Origin: Dirofilaria immitis
Taxonomy: Eukaryota > Nematoda > Chromadorea > Rhabditida > Onchocercidae
Reading direction: 5' to 3'
Length of the DNA stretch: 64,000 nt
NCBI GenBank assembly: GCA_024305405.1
Contig: JAKNDB010000089.1
Coordinates: forward strand, 124,001-188,000
Shown: positions 51,301-64,000 of the stretch, one piece after another
Position numbering within the stretch: position 1 is the first letter of the stretch
Layout of the letters: every line of letters begins with the position of its first letter
The notes under the pieces: model-generated
Seen by the model: the letters and a program-made list of their open reading frames with translations, nothing else
Databases searched by the model: none
Told to the model about the DNA's origin: nothing
Made by a program: the position numbers and the translations under genes

Positions 51301-54300
51301 CGATTTAACACACATAATAATCAAATCTTGTGCTTGTTCTTCAATTTCATTATCATTTGATAAACGCCGAAACAATATGCTTATATTTTCCAAAATTAAA
51401 GGAATTAGCTGAAAACTTATTTTTAGCCATAAATCTCAAATTTTTGAATTACCATTCTTCTCATGTATTTATTTGATCATGAAATGAGTATAGAATATGA
51501 CAAGAATGTAAATATGACAAGATTACTCTATCAACATTTGTCTATAATATGGATAGCAAATTTTAAATATGTTAAAGACTACAATGAAATGATAATGAAT
51601 AAGTTAACCGTGCGTTGAACAGAATGATGCATAATCCTATGTATCCATACTTTCAGCTTATTTATATTATGACTTTCGCATTGATCTAACATATAAAATA
51701 ATGGACGAGATAAGGCAGCGTATAAATCATAGGAATCAATAAAAAATTCATCAAAACGTGGTAATATTCTTGTAAACCATAAGTTCTGCAATATAATATT
51801 TGTCATTCATTAACTCCAAAATTATATTAAAATTGAAAGAATATTTAGTTATCATTTTTCGATCTTTGAAAAATAGATTAATTCCTTACTTCCGGAATAA
51901 TGGATAGATTATCGTAAAGTGTTTGTGATAGAAATAAATTCTTTTGTTCGGGATCAAAAACCTGCATGATATCATCAAGTTGACGAAGTGCAGAGAGTGC
52001 TGGATCATCGAAATATTTTATCTATAATAATGCAACAAAATATGCATAGATGATTTTCAATTACTGTCCAATTTCAGGCTAATAAATTCGCTTTCATCTA
52101 TATAATCTATTCAGAAATCTGAAAAATTGTTGTCAACCAAGGCGAGAAATTGGACTGTAGGACGTTTGTCAACATCTAAACTGAGCACTTTTTCCATCGC
52201 ATCCAATAAGTTCGGTCCAAGTTCTTCGGCAATGCATTTCAATGCTGTATCAAGCTGGAAAGAAAAAATAATCAACATGAAACGAAAAGAATTAATCTTA
52301 ATTGTTGATAAACAAAACGAAACCTTAAAAGATGAAATGGATGAAAAAAGATATTTGTAAAATGGATATTTATAATCCCGTTGCATTTAACACATTGACA
52401 GAAATATTTAACATTAAGTGATGTGTTATCATAATTAAATGACTTGTGGATTTTTTAATGTTATGCTTTTTTCAAGATCAAAAAATTTTTGAAATTCAAA
52501 AGTAGCATAACGTCTAGAGATCTTTAAAAAGCAGTCATTGCTTGTTTTGAAATTTGAAGGGTGATTTTGTCATACAAACATTGAATATTTATAAATACAA
52601 ATTTGTTTTGAATTTAAATCTTGATAAAAAATATAAGTTTCTAATTCTGATATGAAGAATCACTGTTATAAAAGTAATAATGAATTCCCATAATTCCTAC
52701 TATATCATCTCTTAAACGAAGAGATGATTTCTGATTCCATGCAAAATTAAATATTTAATTACAAATAATGTGTTTTTTTTCCAGATAAATTATCAGCCCA
52801 TACAATTGAAAGCAAGGAAATTTAATGACTGATAGTTTAGAACATGGCATAAAAATAATAGTAGATAATGAAAAAAAAAAAAAAACTAATTTCACTGCCA
52901 TTTCTGTCAGAAAAATGAATTAATCTATAATATAAATAAATATATGCAAATAATAAAATTATTTTTGCATGAATTATCATCTATAATGATAACTTATCAT
53001 AAACGAATATTACGATGCTTAGTATGACGACGAATCACTCACTTATCTTATTCTCTTCTTTGCGTAATGTTTTAAAATGTTGCAATCTATGCCAGTTATC
53101 TGGAATTTTGTATTGATCGAAACTTTTGCGCATATTTAAATATTGGCCATCTGTCATTCGTTGTTCTGATTATTAAACTCTTCGCATAGCTAATATAAAA
53201 ATGATAAGCTATCGTCCGCTACAAAGATCAAGGATCGTTGATGCAAAAAAAAAAGCTTGCATCAGTTAACTGACATGTTACAAAAACTGATTATACGGTG
53301 TCAAGTAACATCAACAGTCATTCATCGTTTCCACTCTTACATCATTCTGCTCCTCATTTCATTCTCATCCTTCATTTCAAATCCTTATATTTTACTTGCA
53401 TTATTAAGCATTCTTCTACTTTGTTTATCGTACAATGAAAATCATTATAGTTGATGCATTTACATTTAGAAGTTTAATTACTTATGTTTGAGAAGCATAA
53501 TAAAGGAAATTATGCTCTGACGGCATGAAGTTTTTCTACAGTTTCTATCAGAAGTTCTATCAGAAGTTTTTTTCTTTCAAATTCTGCATAATGCGCCTAA
53601 ACATTAGCTTCTTACTATCACTAGTTTGTTTTTGCAGTAGATGCATAAACCAATAGATCCGTTACAGTAGATGCATAAACCAATAGATCCGTTACAGTAG
53701 ATGCATAAAACAATAGATCCGTTACAGTAGATGCATAAACCAATAGATCCGTTAATTCTAATCGATAACTCCCAAAAAATTTTTCTATTCATTTGAAAAT
53801 TCAAAATTGACATATCTGTTAAGAAAAGTAATTCTAAAAAGGACAAATATTTCTATAATTTGCAGCTAACTCTTTTTAAACTTAGACAAAGAAATCAATC
53901 GATATTCACAATAGCATCAACAATCGGTCTATCGATCGCATATTAAAATACTCATGTGATCATTAAAGTTAGCCATCCAATTGATCAATTGATCAACCGA
54001 AATTTTTTAATTGAATTCGAGTATTTATGGGCATTAAATAGAAAAAGTTTTTCATGAAAAATTATCTCACTAGATTTCCTGCTCTAATTATCGGAAAAGT
54101 TTCAAATCTTCTCGTGAAAATAAAAAAATCTTTCGTAAATAAAAATTAATTGCTGGGAAAATGAAATAAAATGAAAATTATTACTTGCCCACAAATTACA
54201 CGATACGTATCAATATTGTTTTTAGCATCAATTAATCGTTTTCCTCCTAAATAAATAATATTTTTAGAGAATGATTAATTAGTTAGCAAATCGTTTGTAT

Positions 54301-57300
54301 GATTTTTTAGAATTCAAAATTTATTTATAGAGAAAAATGCAATAATCAGCTAAATATGCTATTTAAATTTTACTTAAAAAATGAGTAAAAATTTCGAAGA
54401 TTCAATTGCATATAACATTACTGTTATTTGAAATGTTAACAATTTATGATTCAATTTATGCTCTGAATTTAATCTGTTATAAGAATAAATTTTTGGATAT
54501 CAAAACTGTCATATTTTTGTTATGGTTTTTATAAATATTTTTGTTTTCTCATTATTTCAAGTCATAAATTTCAAAAATAAGTATCAGAAATAAATTTAAT
54601 TCATGTATTTTTATAATATCAATTTTTCAACGAAAGCTACCAATAATGCTGATATTAGTCAATAATTATAATTAATATTTCACATATATTGCTTCCTAAA
54701 AATGATAAATTGAATTGGAAACGAAAAATTTAATTTTTATAGTTTACCAGCACATATCCAACAAATGAGTACACCTAACGAGAAAACGTCTGCTGCCGAA
54801 GTGACCGAATTTTTATTTGGTAACAAATATTCCGGAGCTAGAAAATCAAGATCCGGTTGTAAATTTGCTGGTAATTTTTTTGTCCAAGGAAAACATGGAA
54901 ATACATCCTGTAAAAGACTTTTATATGATATCATTTTTTTACTTCCTAATTTATTGTACAAATGATTGATAAGCGAGTAGATTTTTTTGAACTTTTTAAA
55001 ATTTAAACAACTTTATAATTTATGTAATTTATAATCGAATTTCGTTTTGAGCAAAACACAGAATACAGAACATATACGTATAAATAAAATGCTCCTAATA
55101 ATTTAAATTTAAGAGAAGAATTTTTAAATTTGCTTTCCAAGCATATAGATAATTATTCAATAGAATTGTATTCTTAAAAGCATTATCATTGTGATTAATT
55201 AGTTGAAAGCAAAATAATATTCTTGGAATCTGTATTGATAAATTATTCAGTTATTATTCCATATGCAGAAGTATGAAAAATTCAATCACAATGGGACAAC
55301 ATTTTTAAATAAGAAATTTTTTCTTTAAATTACAGAAATCTTCGGAATAAAATTTCTATTTGTTATTCATCCAGAAAATGTGAAAACCAAAAATAACAAA
55401 CATGTTACTTAAATTTATAGTTAATTACTCTAATGCCTTGCAAAAATGCGGCTATATTTTTCTTAATAGTTTAACTTCCCTTTACATTATGAGATTGGTT
55501 ATTTACATTGTTGATTAATTAAATTATCGATTAATTACTTATATTATCGATTAGCTTTTTTTAATCTTAATTAAGGTAAACTAAGGAAAATATGAACAAT
55601 GCTCTTTGTTCATGCGAATACCAGGGATATTGAGAATAAACTGAAGCAAATTAACAAATATCATTTATTAATTTTTAAAACTGAAAAAAATGTTGCTTTT
55701 TAAAATGACTCAGAAATAGCTTACCGGTTCACGTGCAGCTACCGAAAACGCAAATCCAGCGATTTTCCAATTTCTCGATACTGTTACATAAATAACATTA
55801 GGTGTCAGATTACCATGAAGTATTTTTGCGCTATTATGCAAATATGAGAGGCCATCGATTAACTAAAACTTTTTTTAAATTAATTTTTTTATTTCTAATT
55901 CTTTGAAGAAATGAATCGATTTTTTCTTTCCATTCCATCATGATGGAATTGGTATATTTTCAAATTATGAATTATTATTAAACAGTAAGGTAATAATTGC
56001 AATGATAATACAGTAATGACAAATAATATAGTAACTGTATTATGAAATTATTATAATTATTATCATTATTTGCTAGTATTTTATTCATTCGATTCCTCTT
56101 AAATGAATTCAAGATTGGATTATTTTTGAGAGATTGAAGCGCTTATGACCAGTGAGCATTAATAACTTCTGATGCATTCGTTTCTTCTCTAATTTTTCAA
56201 ATTTAAAAATTATATAAGTCAGCAGAAGATTATTTTTTACCCATCTTATTTAGGATAATATATTACAGATTATTTTATCTGATTCGTATTTGTCATTTTT
56301 ATACTTAATTTTTCTTAATCTCTTCAATTTAGCTATATATCTATCCAATTTAATTAACACTTATACACAGTATATGATTTTTTAGGTGTTTTTTTTTTTG
56401 AGAGATAATAAAGTAAAAAACATTTCGTTTGTTATCAAAAGAAATTGTTATCAAAATCAAATCAGCAAGAGATGCCAAAAAAAAATATGGAGAAAATGAC
56501 TTTTCAAATTTTTAAATAATAAAAATACGAATTAGAGAAAATTTGCTAAAATTTTAAAATGATTATCAACATAAATCAACTTATAATCATTTCCTATATG
56601 TTAACTAAAATTTTATAATTTTACCAAAAATTTTAACAAACTTTTTTCTAAGTTTTTCCTAAAACAATAACAAATATTTACCAATTTCAAAACTTATTAT
56701 ATATATTCACAACTAATATTATAAATTGAAGTTATCCGTTATTCTGAAAAGAGATAGAGTTTTGGAAGAACAAACATGATTGGAAAAAATTCTAAATCCT
56801 AAAAGATTGATTGAATATCTGTGACAAACGAAATAAACCTGTAAAAATGTTTGTGATAAAATAAAACAAACCTGTAAGATACCAAGTTTCATCTCGAGTT
56901 TACCAATTCCATCCTCAATCACAATAGCTTCTAAGCTTGCATGAATATGCTCAGTAGCGAAGGTCATTATCTCTCTGGCAAAATTTCATAAATCATAATT
57001 CAGAACTAACTTTTTTTTTAATTCTTTATCAACTAAATTCTTATCTTTCAAACACATTAGGGTAATAATTCCATATAAAGATAATTCCACATAAAAGATC
57101 ATTCCACACTAAACGATCAGAACATGATTTGATTATAGCAGATAAAGAATTTAAAAATATTCAGTAATTTTTAGAAACAATATACTTCAAAATATTTATT
57201 TTATATTTACACAAGCTTTTGATCAAAATTGAAAGAAAAATTCAACCTAAGAAAATTATCATTCTTTAAAAGATTTTGATAACAAAATTCAATAATTACT

Positions 57301-57800
57301 AGAACACTTACTTATCTTCTTTAAGATCATGAAGGACTTGTAAAATTCGTGGATGAGCAAGTGATGAAAGTTGTGAAATATCATATCGAATAAGATCAAT
57401 TAAAGTAAGACGATTGCTACGTCCTAATCGTGTTGGCGCTTTGATATTATTTTTCGATCAAAAATAAATATCGTTGAATCCTAAAGTATAATTTTCGAAA
57501 TTTTATTTATTTATTTTAAGCCAATATTGAAATCCTTTACCTAAGTGAATCAAATCAATCAAAAAGCCAATCAATATTGCTATCATATTATGTTTAAAAA
57601 ATTTATCCTTATTATTTTCTAAACGAGAACCTTGCCTCCAGCGATACTTTTTGCTGAATATAATTTCAGTATCCAGCAATTGATCGTAAATTCAAACGAT
57701 AATAGCAATTGCCAAGTGGTGTCATAAATGTTGCAACCGTTGAACTGGATTCAGTCGGTGACGTTGTCGAAAATCGCTTTAATTTATTAATGCTATTAAC
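48316..57800 (-). CDS. SCYL2-like protein (SCY1-like pseudokinase with HEAT/ARM repeats)
   Basis: Known: SCYL2 (CVAK104) proteins are clathrin-coat-associated pseudokinases acting in endosome-Golgi traffic. Seen exons (minus): about 57800-57680 (SINKLKRFSTTSP..., N-terminus), 57480-57312 (FIFDRK; LSSLAHPRILQVL), 56974-56872, 55862-55725 (SYLHNSAKILHGNLTP; WKIAGF), 54907-54748 (DLDFLAPEYLLPN; ADVFSLGVLI), 54246-54185, 52254-52138 (IAEELGPNLLDAME; DKRPTVQFLAL), 52021-51890, 51785-51609, 51408-51283, 51146-51031, 50791-50663, 50371-50140, 49400-49288, 49128-48848 and a last exon at 48457-48316 or 48485-48363. Splice phases agree across nearly all junctions. HGN replaces the kinase HRD and AGF replaces DFG, so it is catalytically dead like its family. 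The HEAT part matches SCYL2 order through STYLLNPLTLGLASNDL. One-base losses break the frame at about 57450 (A5), 51100 (T6) and 50755. The glycine-loop exon and start codon are unresolved, and the last junction is ambiguous in phase. Confidence 0.88.
49595..49873 (+). other. 92-codon open frame antisense to a SCYL2 intron
   Basis: A plus-strand frame (first ATG near 49640) ends in SNEVYSVIVGDDHIDEKVNH and SYPQHEGLAAVIITSGK, then a GTAAAT that could be a donor. The composition looks more protein-like than most open frames in this AT-rich DNA. No partner exon was found, and it sits inside an intron of the opposite-strand gene, so it is only a candidate. Confidence 0.2.
53635..53754. repeat. 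30-bp tandem repeat, 4 copies
   Basis: CAGTAGATGCATAAACCAAT plus AGATCCGTTA repeats four times with one base difference, inside a SCYL2 intron. Being a multiple of three it creates a repetitive open frame (GSIGLCIYCN) that is not a gene. Confidence 0.95.
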
Positions 57801-59696
57801 TTAATTTTTATATTTCAACATTTTTTCCCTCAATTTAAATCTACAAGCTAATTTCAATTCTGAATAATTGCAATGATATAATTTTAAATATTTATTTTAT
57901 ATTTGTTTATATTTCATATTAAAAATAAAATTTCAAAATTGCTTATATTTAAGCAAAAACTTTAAGATTTCAAATTTTCCAAAGAAAGAAAGATTTCTAA
58001 AAAAAAAAAAAACAAAAGTTTACAAAAAAATGCCATAAGATATATTTTCCATTTTATGTTTTCTTTTTCGCAAAGAATACCAATCAAACTAAATTTAAAA
58101 AAAAATAAAAAAATGAGAAATTGATTCAAGAATAATCAATATATAATAATATTTATCTAAAAAAATAACTATGAAATTTAAATCAAAAGATAGAAATTTG
58201 AAATGTTTAAATTGAAGATCTATAGAAGCTATTAGTAGTAGGTATTAGAATTTCATTTGATATATTTTTGATTTTAATACCTTTAAAAATCTCATAATAA
58301 AATATCTTGATCAATAATATCTCATACAATAGATATTTCATATTACAATTAATAATATAAACTTATTATTTGATTTAAATTATATTTCTACTTCATGATT
58401 AAATTATATCACTATCATTAGTCGAGAATTGAATTTAATTTTCATTTAATCAAAATATAGCACTTATCGTGAAATGATGAAAAATTAAATCTTTGATGCT
58501 ACCTTTTATGAATTAGTAAAATTTTTCCTCCTAATAGCAATAAAAAAACTTAAATTTTTTTTTCACTTATTAAAGGTAATTTTAATATGCAAAAAAATTG
58601 AATTAATAATTAATTGAATTTCAATATAAGCCAAAATTAGTAATTAATTGGATATAGAATTATTGATTTTTCTTTTTTTTATTATTATTATTTATATGAA
58701 ATCTATTTAGGGATAAAAATTATAAGACATTTATTCAATTCTCCAGAACAATTCGTCACATTCTTTTATTAATAAAATATTGAATTCAATCAAGTGGTTA
58801 AATAAAGTGTTTCTCTAAAAAAAAAAAAAAAAAAAACCATTCATTCTCGATCTTGTCAGTCACGCATCAAGAATATGACAAAAGGAAAAATCTCGTTTTA
58901 AATTAATAAAAATGCAGCCAAATTTTAATTTTTTTTTTTTTTTAAATAGCAAAAGCAAAAATGTTTAGCTGATATTTTAATATTTGTCTTTCAATTCTCA
59001 AGTGAATTGCATGAAAATGTTTGATTTTTCTTTTTTTTTTTTTTGCAATTATTGTTGATGAAATTTGGTAGGAATCAATAAAAGACAAAATGAAATGTTT
59101 GTGAAAATTTTTTTCAATGTTGAGTAAACTTAGTAATTTGTAGTTTTTACAGAAAATAATTCTATTTACGATTATCCTAATTCTATTTGCAATTATTCCT
59201 AGGACAAAATTGATTATGATTCTCATACTACAAATTGATTCGATAAGTTTGCATAGTATTTTAAAATTTTTAGAATTTATTTTCAAAAAGAAAATTATTG
59301 AAAATTTGCTTCCAATTATAACTTTTTCATCAATAGCGCAATAATTCGCTACATAATACCAATTGTCGTTTAGCAATTTAAAAACAAAGATTAAAATAAA
59401 AACAAATGATAAAAATCATATCAATTCATTGATAGGAAATTAGAGTAACAAAAAAAAAAAAAAAAAAGTATTCATACTATTATTGGCAATTAGTTTTAAA
59501 ATTTTGAATTTAACAATCGAAAGACATAGAAACTCATATTTTTGGCTCATTAAAATTAGCTTATCATTAAATATAATAATGAAATCGTTGTCACGACAAC
59601 TAAATGCATATTTTACTTGCTCGGGAAGATTGAGATAATAATTAGCAGAAAGCATACAAATATTTCATCTTAAAATTATGATTTACTACTACTGAC
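57801..59696. other. AT-rich stretch upstream of the SCYL2-like gene
   Basis: Expected to hold the 5' end or promoter of the SCYL2-like gene. It contains poly-A/T runs (58820-58840, 59448-59467) and a 144-codon Ile/Lys/Phe-rich open frame at 58942-59376 (minus) whose composition matches the local AT bias. No supported exon. Confidence 0.4.
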
Positions 59697-60390
59697 CATT
59701 AATGGCATGTATCAAGAGGAATTCTATAGTTTCAAATAATTGGCGTATATTTGAAAGATTAACAAAATTTTCAAATATATTATTCTCGATTTGCAGAATA
59801 GTTGTTGCAGTAGAAATCATTTCCTCTAACATATTCTCTAGATTAGTTTATTCTAATTTTACTGATATAAAAATTTTTAAAACCATATTTTGCTAAAATA
59901 TTCGATAAGAAAAAAATGAGTTAGATATCATTTCTGTTTATTGATATTTACTATTTTGAACTAATCATTAGGATATGTAAAAAAGCCAAAATATTGCCAA
60001 AAATAATAGCTAATCTTGAAATTAAAATCAATATCTTAAAATCAAATTTGCCAAATTAAGAAATTTTCAACATTATTCGCAAAATATTCAAATTATTGCA
60101 TTTATAAATTTCAAACTATCATCCTACATTAATATGAACTAAGAAAAAAAGGAAGAAAAGAAAGAAAGCGAAATGAAAAAGCTAAAATTCTTTCGTTCAA
60201 ACAATTTTTGCATTTGCAAATTTGATTTAATAGAGAATTTGAAAAAAATGAATGAAATATTTTTTTCTCATAAAATGCATTTTTGAAATCCTAAAAATCA
60301 AAGAATGAAAAAACGAAAAAAAGGAAAAAAACCTGCATAAGTAGTTGTTGTCGTTGTATGATGATGAAAATTGTCGATTAAATTACTCAT
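59697..60390 (-). CDS. Possible 5' end of an unknown gene (two exons)
   Basis: Exon 1 at 60390-60333 starts ATG (MSNLIDNFHHHTTTTTTYA) and ends at a GTTTTT donor in phase 1. Exon 2 at 59837-59697 follows an AATCTAG acceptor in matching phase. It reads an amphipathic, coiled-coil-like stretch (ENMLEEMISTATTILQIE..., QLFETIEFLLIHAIN) to a GTCAGT donor. The phase match supports a gene, but no downstream exon could be joined and the family is not recognised. It is on the same strand as, and about 1.9 kb upstream of, the SCYL2-like gene. Confidence 0.35.
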
Positions 60391-63300
60391 TAGAACATTA
60401 TTATTATTCAAATGTATATATGTATGAAAAATAATTTTTGATGCATCGAATATTTATTTAATTGAGGGACGAAGAAGGTAGTGTTATTGAAAAATGGAGT
60501 AAAAATAGAAGGCAAAAATGAATAATAATTAAAAATGTCTTTGATGAAATGATTGAGATTGCATCATTCGTTCGTTAAGCCACATTCTCGTATGTATCTA
60601 AAAGTTTCATCTGAAAACTTTCATAATATTTGCTATTTGTTAGTAAATTTTTACGGCTATTGAAAAGCGAAAAAAAAAGAGCTAATTTCATCGTAAGAAT
60701 AATCAGTAATCGAATGAATCAAAACTAATAACTCATGAAAAAAAAAATTATATCACAAGAATAACTAGTAATCTGAAGGAAGAAATGATATTATAACTTT
60801 TATTTATAACATTTATTTCGAATATAATAAAGACGATGAACAGATTTTTGATAGAATTCAATTGATTAGTTTGATTGCTAGATTGAAGATTCAATAGATT
60901 TCTTGGTTATTTGATTTCTTCAAAAATTTGCTAACATCAATTTGAAAAGTTCGAAAATGCGAATCTATCGTTTATCATTATAATATGACATATCATCATA
61001 TATTATTATAATAATAATTGAAATGCTACCAATTTTAAATCTGTATAAAAAACTAATCACTAAATTAGTAATTGAAACTTTTTTAAAAATGTTGGTTATC
61101 ATCTCTCTGATTAATTCCATTCGAACTTATTCTTTGACCTTTGGTCGATAATAAAAACAATATTTACTAATTATATCATATATGATGAAAAAAAATCAGA
61201 TAGCGATTTCTGTAAAGAAACATTTCGGACGAGTGAAGGAAAAAAAGTCTTCTCAATCATTTTTGAAGATGAACCTATTTTTTCTTCAACAAAAGTTTTC
61301 AGCTTATTATATTACACACTGGATTCTGATTATCAGTATCAATCATTTTGAATAATTCTATTGCCATATTGATGAAATCATAATCTCATAATTTTATCAT
61401 CATATAAAACTATTTAATTTTTGAATGATTATGTGATTCTATTTAGCCTTGATAGATATTATTATCTCTCATGAAGAACAATATTATAATTTTATAGTTT
61501 TGCTAGAAATGTATGAGACTTAAATTTTTGCCTCAAATTGGTTAAGTTTAAGTTAGGCCAAACATTACCTAAAATATTGCTTTAACAGATAATAATTAAA
61601 AATCTAAAAATTTTTTTAAACTTTTTTATCCTTCCCTTAATCGAAATAGCATGCAATGTTGAAAAATATAAGTAAGTATTAAATGGCGTAGAAAGAAAAA
61701 TTAGGTAGAATAGAGCAAAACGGAAAAAGAAAAGCTGATATTCTTTTTTACTGGGCCTTTTATTCCTTTACTTGGCCTCAAAATCTCTATTCCAAACATC
61801 TCATGCATTTTAAATCAATGAGCTCTTCGCACTTACAATTTGCAGCAAAATGCTTTTATTGAAAGTTGCCTCCTCACTCTAAGCACTTTTAAAATTAATG
61901 CTCCTTTATTCATTTGTTTCTTTCTTTAGCTTTTTCCATATAAAATCATTTTTATCTATATCACCAGATCGCTAATAAATCGCAAATCATTCGATTAGAA
62001 GAAATTACGCAACAGCAGTAAACCATTATTTTGATAAAATTTAATTCGAAAATAGTAAAGTGAATTTATGAAAGATAAGTGAAATTATTGAGAAAAAAGT
62101 TCATAAAGTATTTAAAAATAACTAAATCTCGAAATAGATTATTCCTGATAACCTGAAAATGCATATTTATTTTTTTGTCTAAAATTTATTTATAATCTAT
62201 CTCAATATATTATAAATATATTTTTGCCAAAGATAAAGATATTTTGATAAAAGTAAAATCTCACAAAAAAATCAAACAAAAAAATTGATATATGAATTGA
62301 TAATAAAAAAAAATAAATCAGTAAATAGTAAACTATAAAAAAAGTGATAACTAAAAATTAATATATGAATTGATAACAAAAAAATAAATCAGTAAATAGT
62401 AAGCTATTGATAACTTTCAAAATAAAATATCACCAAAGCAATTTACATCGTCCAAGAAACGATGAATACGAATATTATCAATGATAAATTTGCGACATTT
62501 CCTCTTTTGCTTTTTTTTCAAATATTCCATCGCTTCAATAATCGCATTTTTTTTTAATCAAAAAAATAAAAATAAAATTGATAATATTCAAAGAATAAAA
62601 ATGATTGCAGAAAAAAGATTAATCTAATCGGATCATATAAACGTATTTTCAATCGAATGTGATTAATAAAAATTAAATTTTAACCTTTTTGTCTTTTTCT
62701 TTAAAAAGAAAAGAAGTTCTAATTACAAATTAAACTTATCATTTTTTTGAAATGAATGAAATAGTTGTCATGTGGAAAAAAAAACTTTGATATTGCAAAT
62801 CATTTTTACTAAACAATGATAAAATATCAATGATAAACTTTCTTGTTCCATTACAAAATGCTTATAAATAGTTATTAGTTTCAAAAACAACAAAACAAAA
62901 AGAATTTAAGTCTATTTTAAAAAAAGAATGAACATAGACTGATATGTGAGAGTAGGAATGATTAGGAAAAGTTTTTTCAAAAATGCACTTTCAAGTTCAT
63001 TTCAATTCAATTATAGTTATGAATTATTCTGAATAAATATCTCTTTGAAGATTAGTAAAATGGCCAAAGAAATTTTTATCAATTTTTAGTATTTAATAAA
63101 ATAAATTTTCATATTTGCCGATGTTACCCTTTGTTTGAAAAAGATTACCTAATCAATTTGAACAGATAATGAAAAAGTACAAAAGATAGCGAAAACAAAA
63201 AAAAAAATGATACGATTAGATAAATATGCTCTAAATTAAATAAACTTATCATTAATTGAAAAATTTAATTATTTATATAATTTGTAATAGTTCATTAATT

Positions 63301-64000
63301 AAGAATATTTTTGAAAAATTTTTTAAATACTTTTTATTTTTTGCTGCTTTCATCAATATTAGAGTAAATCGATATCTTTTAGATATATTACGGTATTAGG
63401 CTTAATTAAAAATAATCTGGTTGATGAATGAAAGAATAAATGGCTATTCTCATTAGGGAGTTCATGCAGATAATAGTAAGCTTTGACTAGGTCTTATAAT
63501 CAAAAACAATATTGATTAATTTTAATTTATTGATAACATCTATTACAGAATGTTTTGTTAAAAATTCTTGTTATTATCACATTTCTTTCTTGCTACGAAT
63601 AATAAAGTGATAAAAATTCTTATCTCATTATTTGTTCAAAAAAAAAACAAAAAAGTTTTCCGAAATTATTTCTGAAACTTTTACATTTTTTGCATTACTA
63701 TTAAAAATATTATAGAAATGTATGTTTTAGTAAAAGATCGATAATATTTGTTATTTCTTAAATTAATCAATTGTTGTTACAAATGAAAGTAATGAAAATG
63801 AGAAATTTTAAATTAACCATTGCGGCGATAAAATCCATTTGAAAATTTTAAAATTGATTAATCGATTGATTAGATTTATATGATGGAAATAAATTTCAAA
63901 TAGTTCAAAAATTCACAAATTTTATCGGACATTGTGAAACGTTTCAAATATCACAAATGATATCATAAATATTTTTTGAAAAAAATTGAAGATGAAAGGA
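60391..64000. other. AT-rich stretch with nothing supported
   Basis: No splice-bounded coding exon, RNA gene or mobile element was recognised. A short direct repeat (TGATATATGAATTGATAA..., AAATCAGTAAATAGTAA) occurs twice at about 62287-62335 and 62361-62403. Confidence 0.45.

Noticed and set aside
53056..53170. Candidate exon on minus (QYLNMRKSFDQYKIPDNWHR) within the SCYL2-like gene
   Set aside because: Its frame does not agree with the flanking exons, whereas 54246-54185 joins 52254-52138 directly in phase and fits the family. It may be an alternative exon or chance.
53604..53846. Repetitive GSIGLCIYCN open frame
   Set aside because: Product of a 30-bp tandem repeat within a SCYL2-like intron.
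58942..59376. 144-codon open frame, the longest in the 3' part of the window
   Set aside because: Ile/Lys/Phe/Asn composition mirrors the local AT bias, and no splice partner or motif was found.

Overview
The window is very AT-rich nuclear DNA from a nematode, most likely a filarial worm (Onchocercidae). The reasons are small exons split by AT-rich introns with canonical GT..TTTCAG/TTTTAG borders, BEL/Pao-type LTR retroelements, and a 223-bp fragment that reads as an alphaproteobacterial phosphatidylglycerophosphatase A gene. The last looks like a nuclear copy of Wolbachia DNA. No bacterial operon, rRNA, tRNA or CRISPR array was seen.

Layout. 0-7.75 kb: two tandem plus-strand genes for TolB/PD40-type beta-propeller proteins, the first cut by the window edge. 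9.25-11.66 kb (minus): a two-exon gene for a secreted protein of poly-proline and Cys-cluster repeats. 11.7-19.7 kb: mostly AT-rich non-coding DNA with a few weak exon candidates. 19.775-45.37 kb: a large inverted duplication. Each arm (about 6 kb) carries a copy of one multi-exon gene starting with a signal-peptide exon, of a family I do not recognise. The left copy is on minus, the right copy on plus. Both arms end inward in broken Pao elements. The centre (about 31.4-37.7 kb) is single copy and carries a candidate small secreted or neuropeptide-like gene on minus. Just beyond the right arm (45.76-46.23 kb) lies a third, decayed partial copy of the arm gene. 48.3-57.8 kb (minus): a SCYL2-like (SCY1-like pseudokinase plus HEAT repeats) gene of at least 14 exons. 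59.7-60.4 kb (minus): a possible two-exon 5' end of another gene. The rest is AT-rich with nothing I can support.

Main points of interest: (1) the inverted gene duplication, whose copies match almost perfectly except in exons 4-5, where nearly all differences change amino acids; (2) the Wolbachia-like pgpA insert present in one arm with a clean empty site in the other; (3) repeated one-base losses inside otherwise conserved exons, several in homopolymers, which suggests base-calling or assembly errors rather than pseudogenes; (4) the candidate secreted-peptide gene with alternative last exons inside the inverted repeat.
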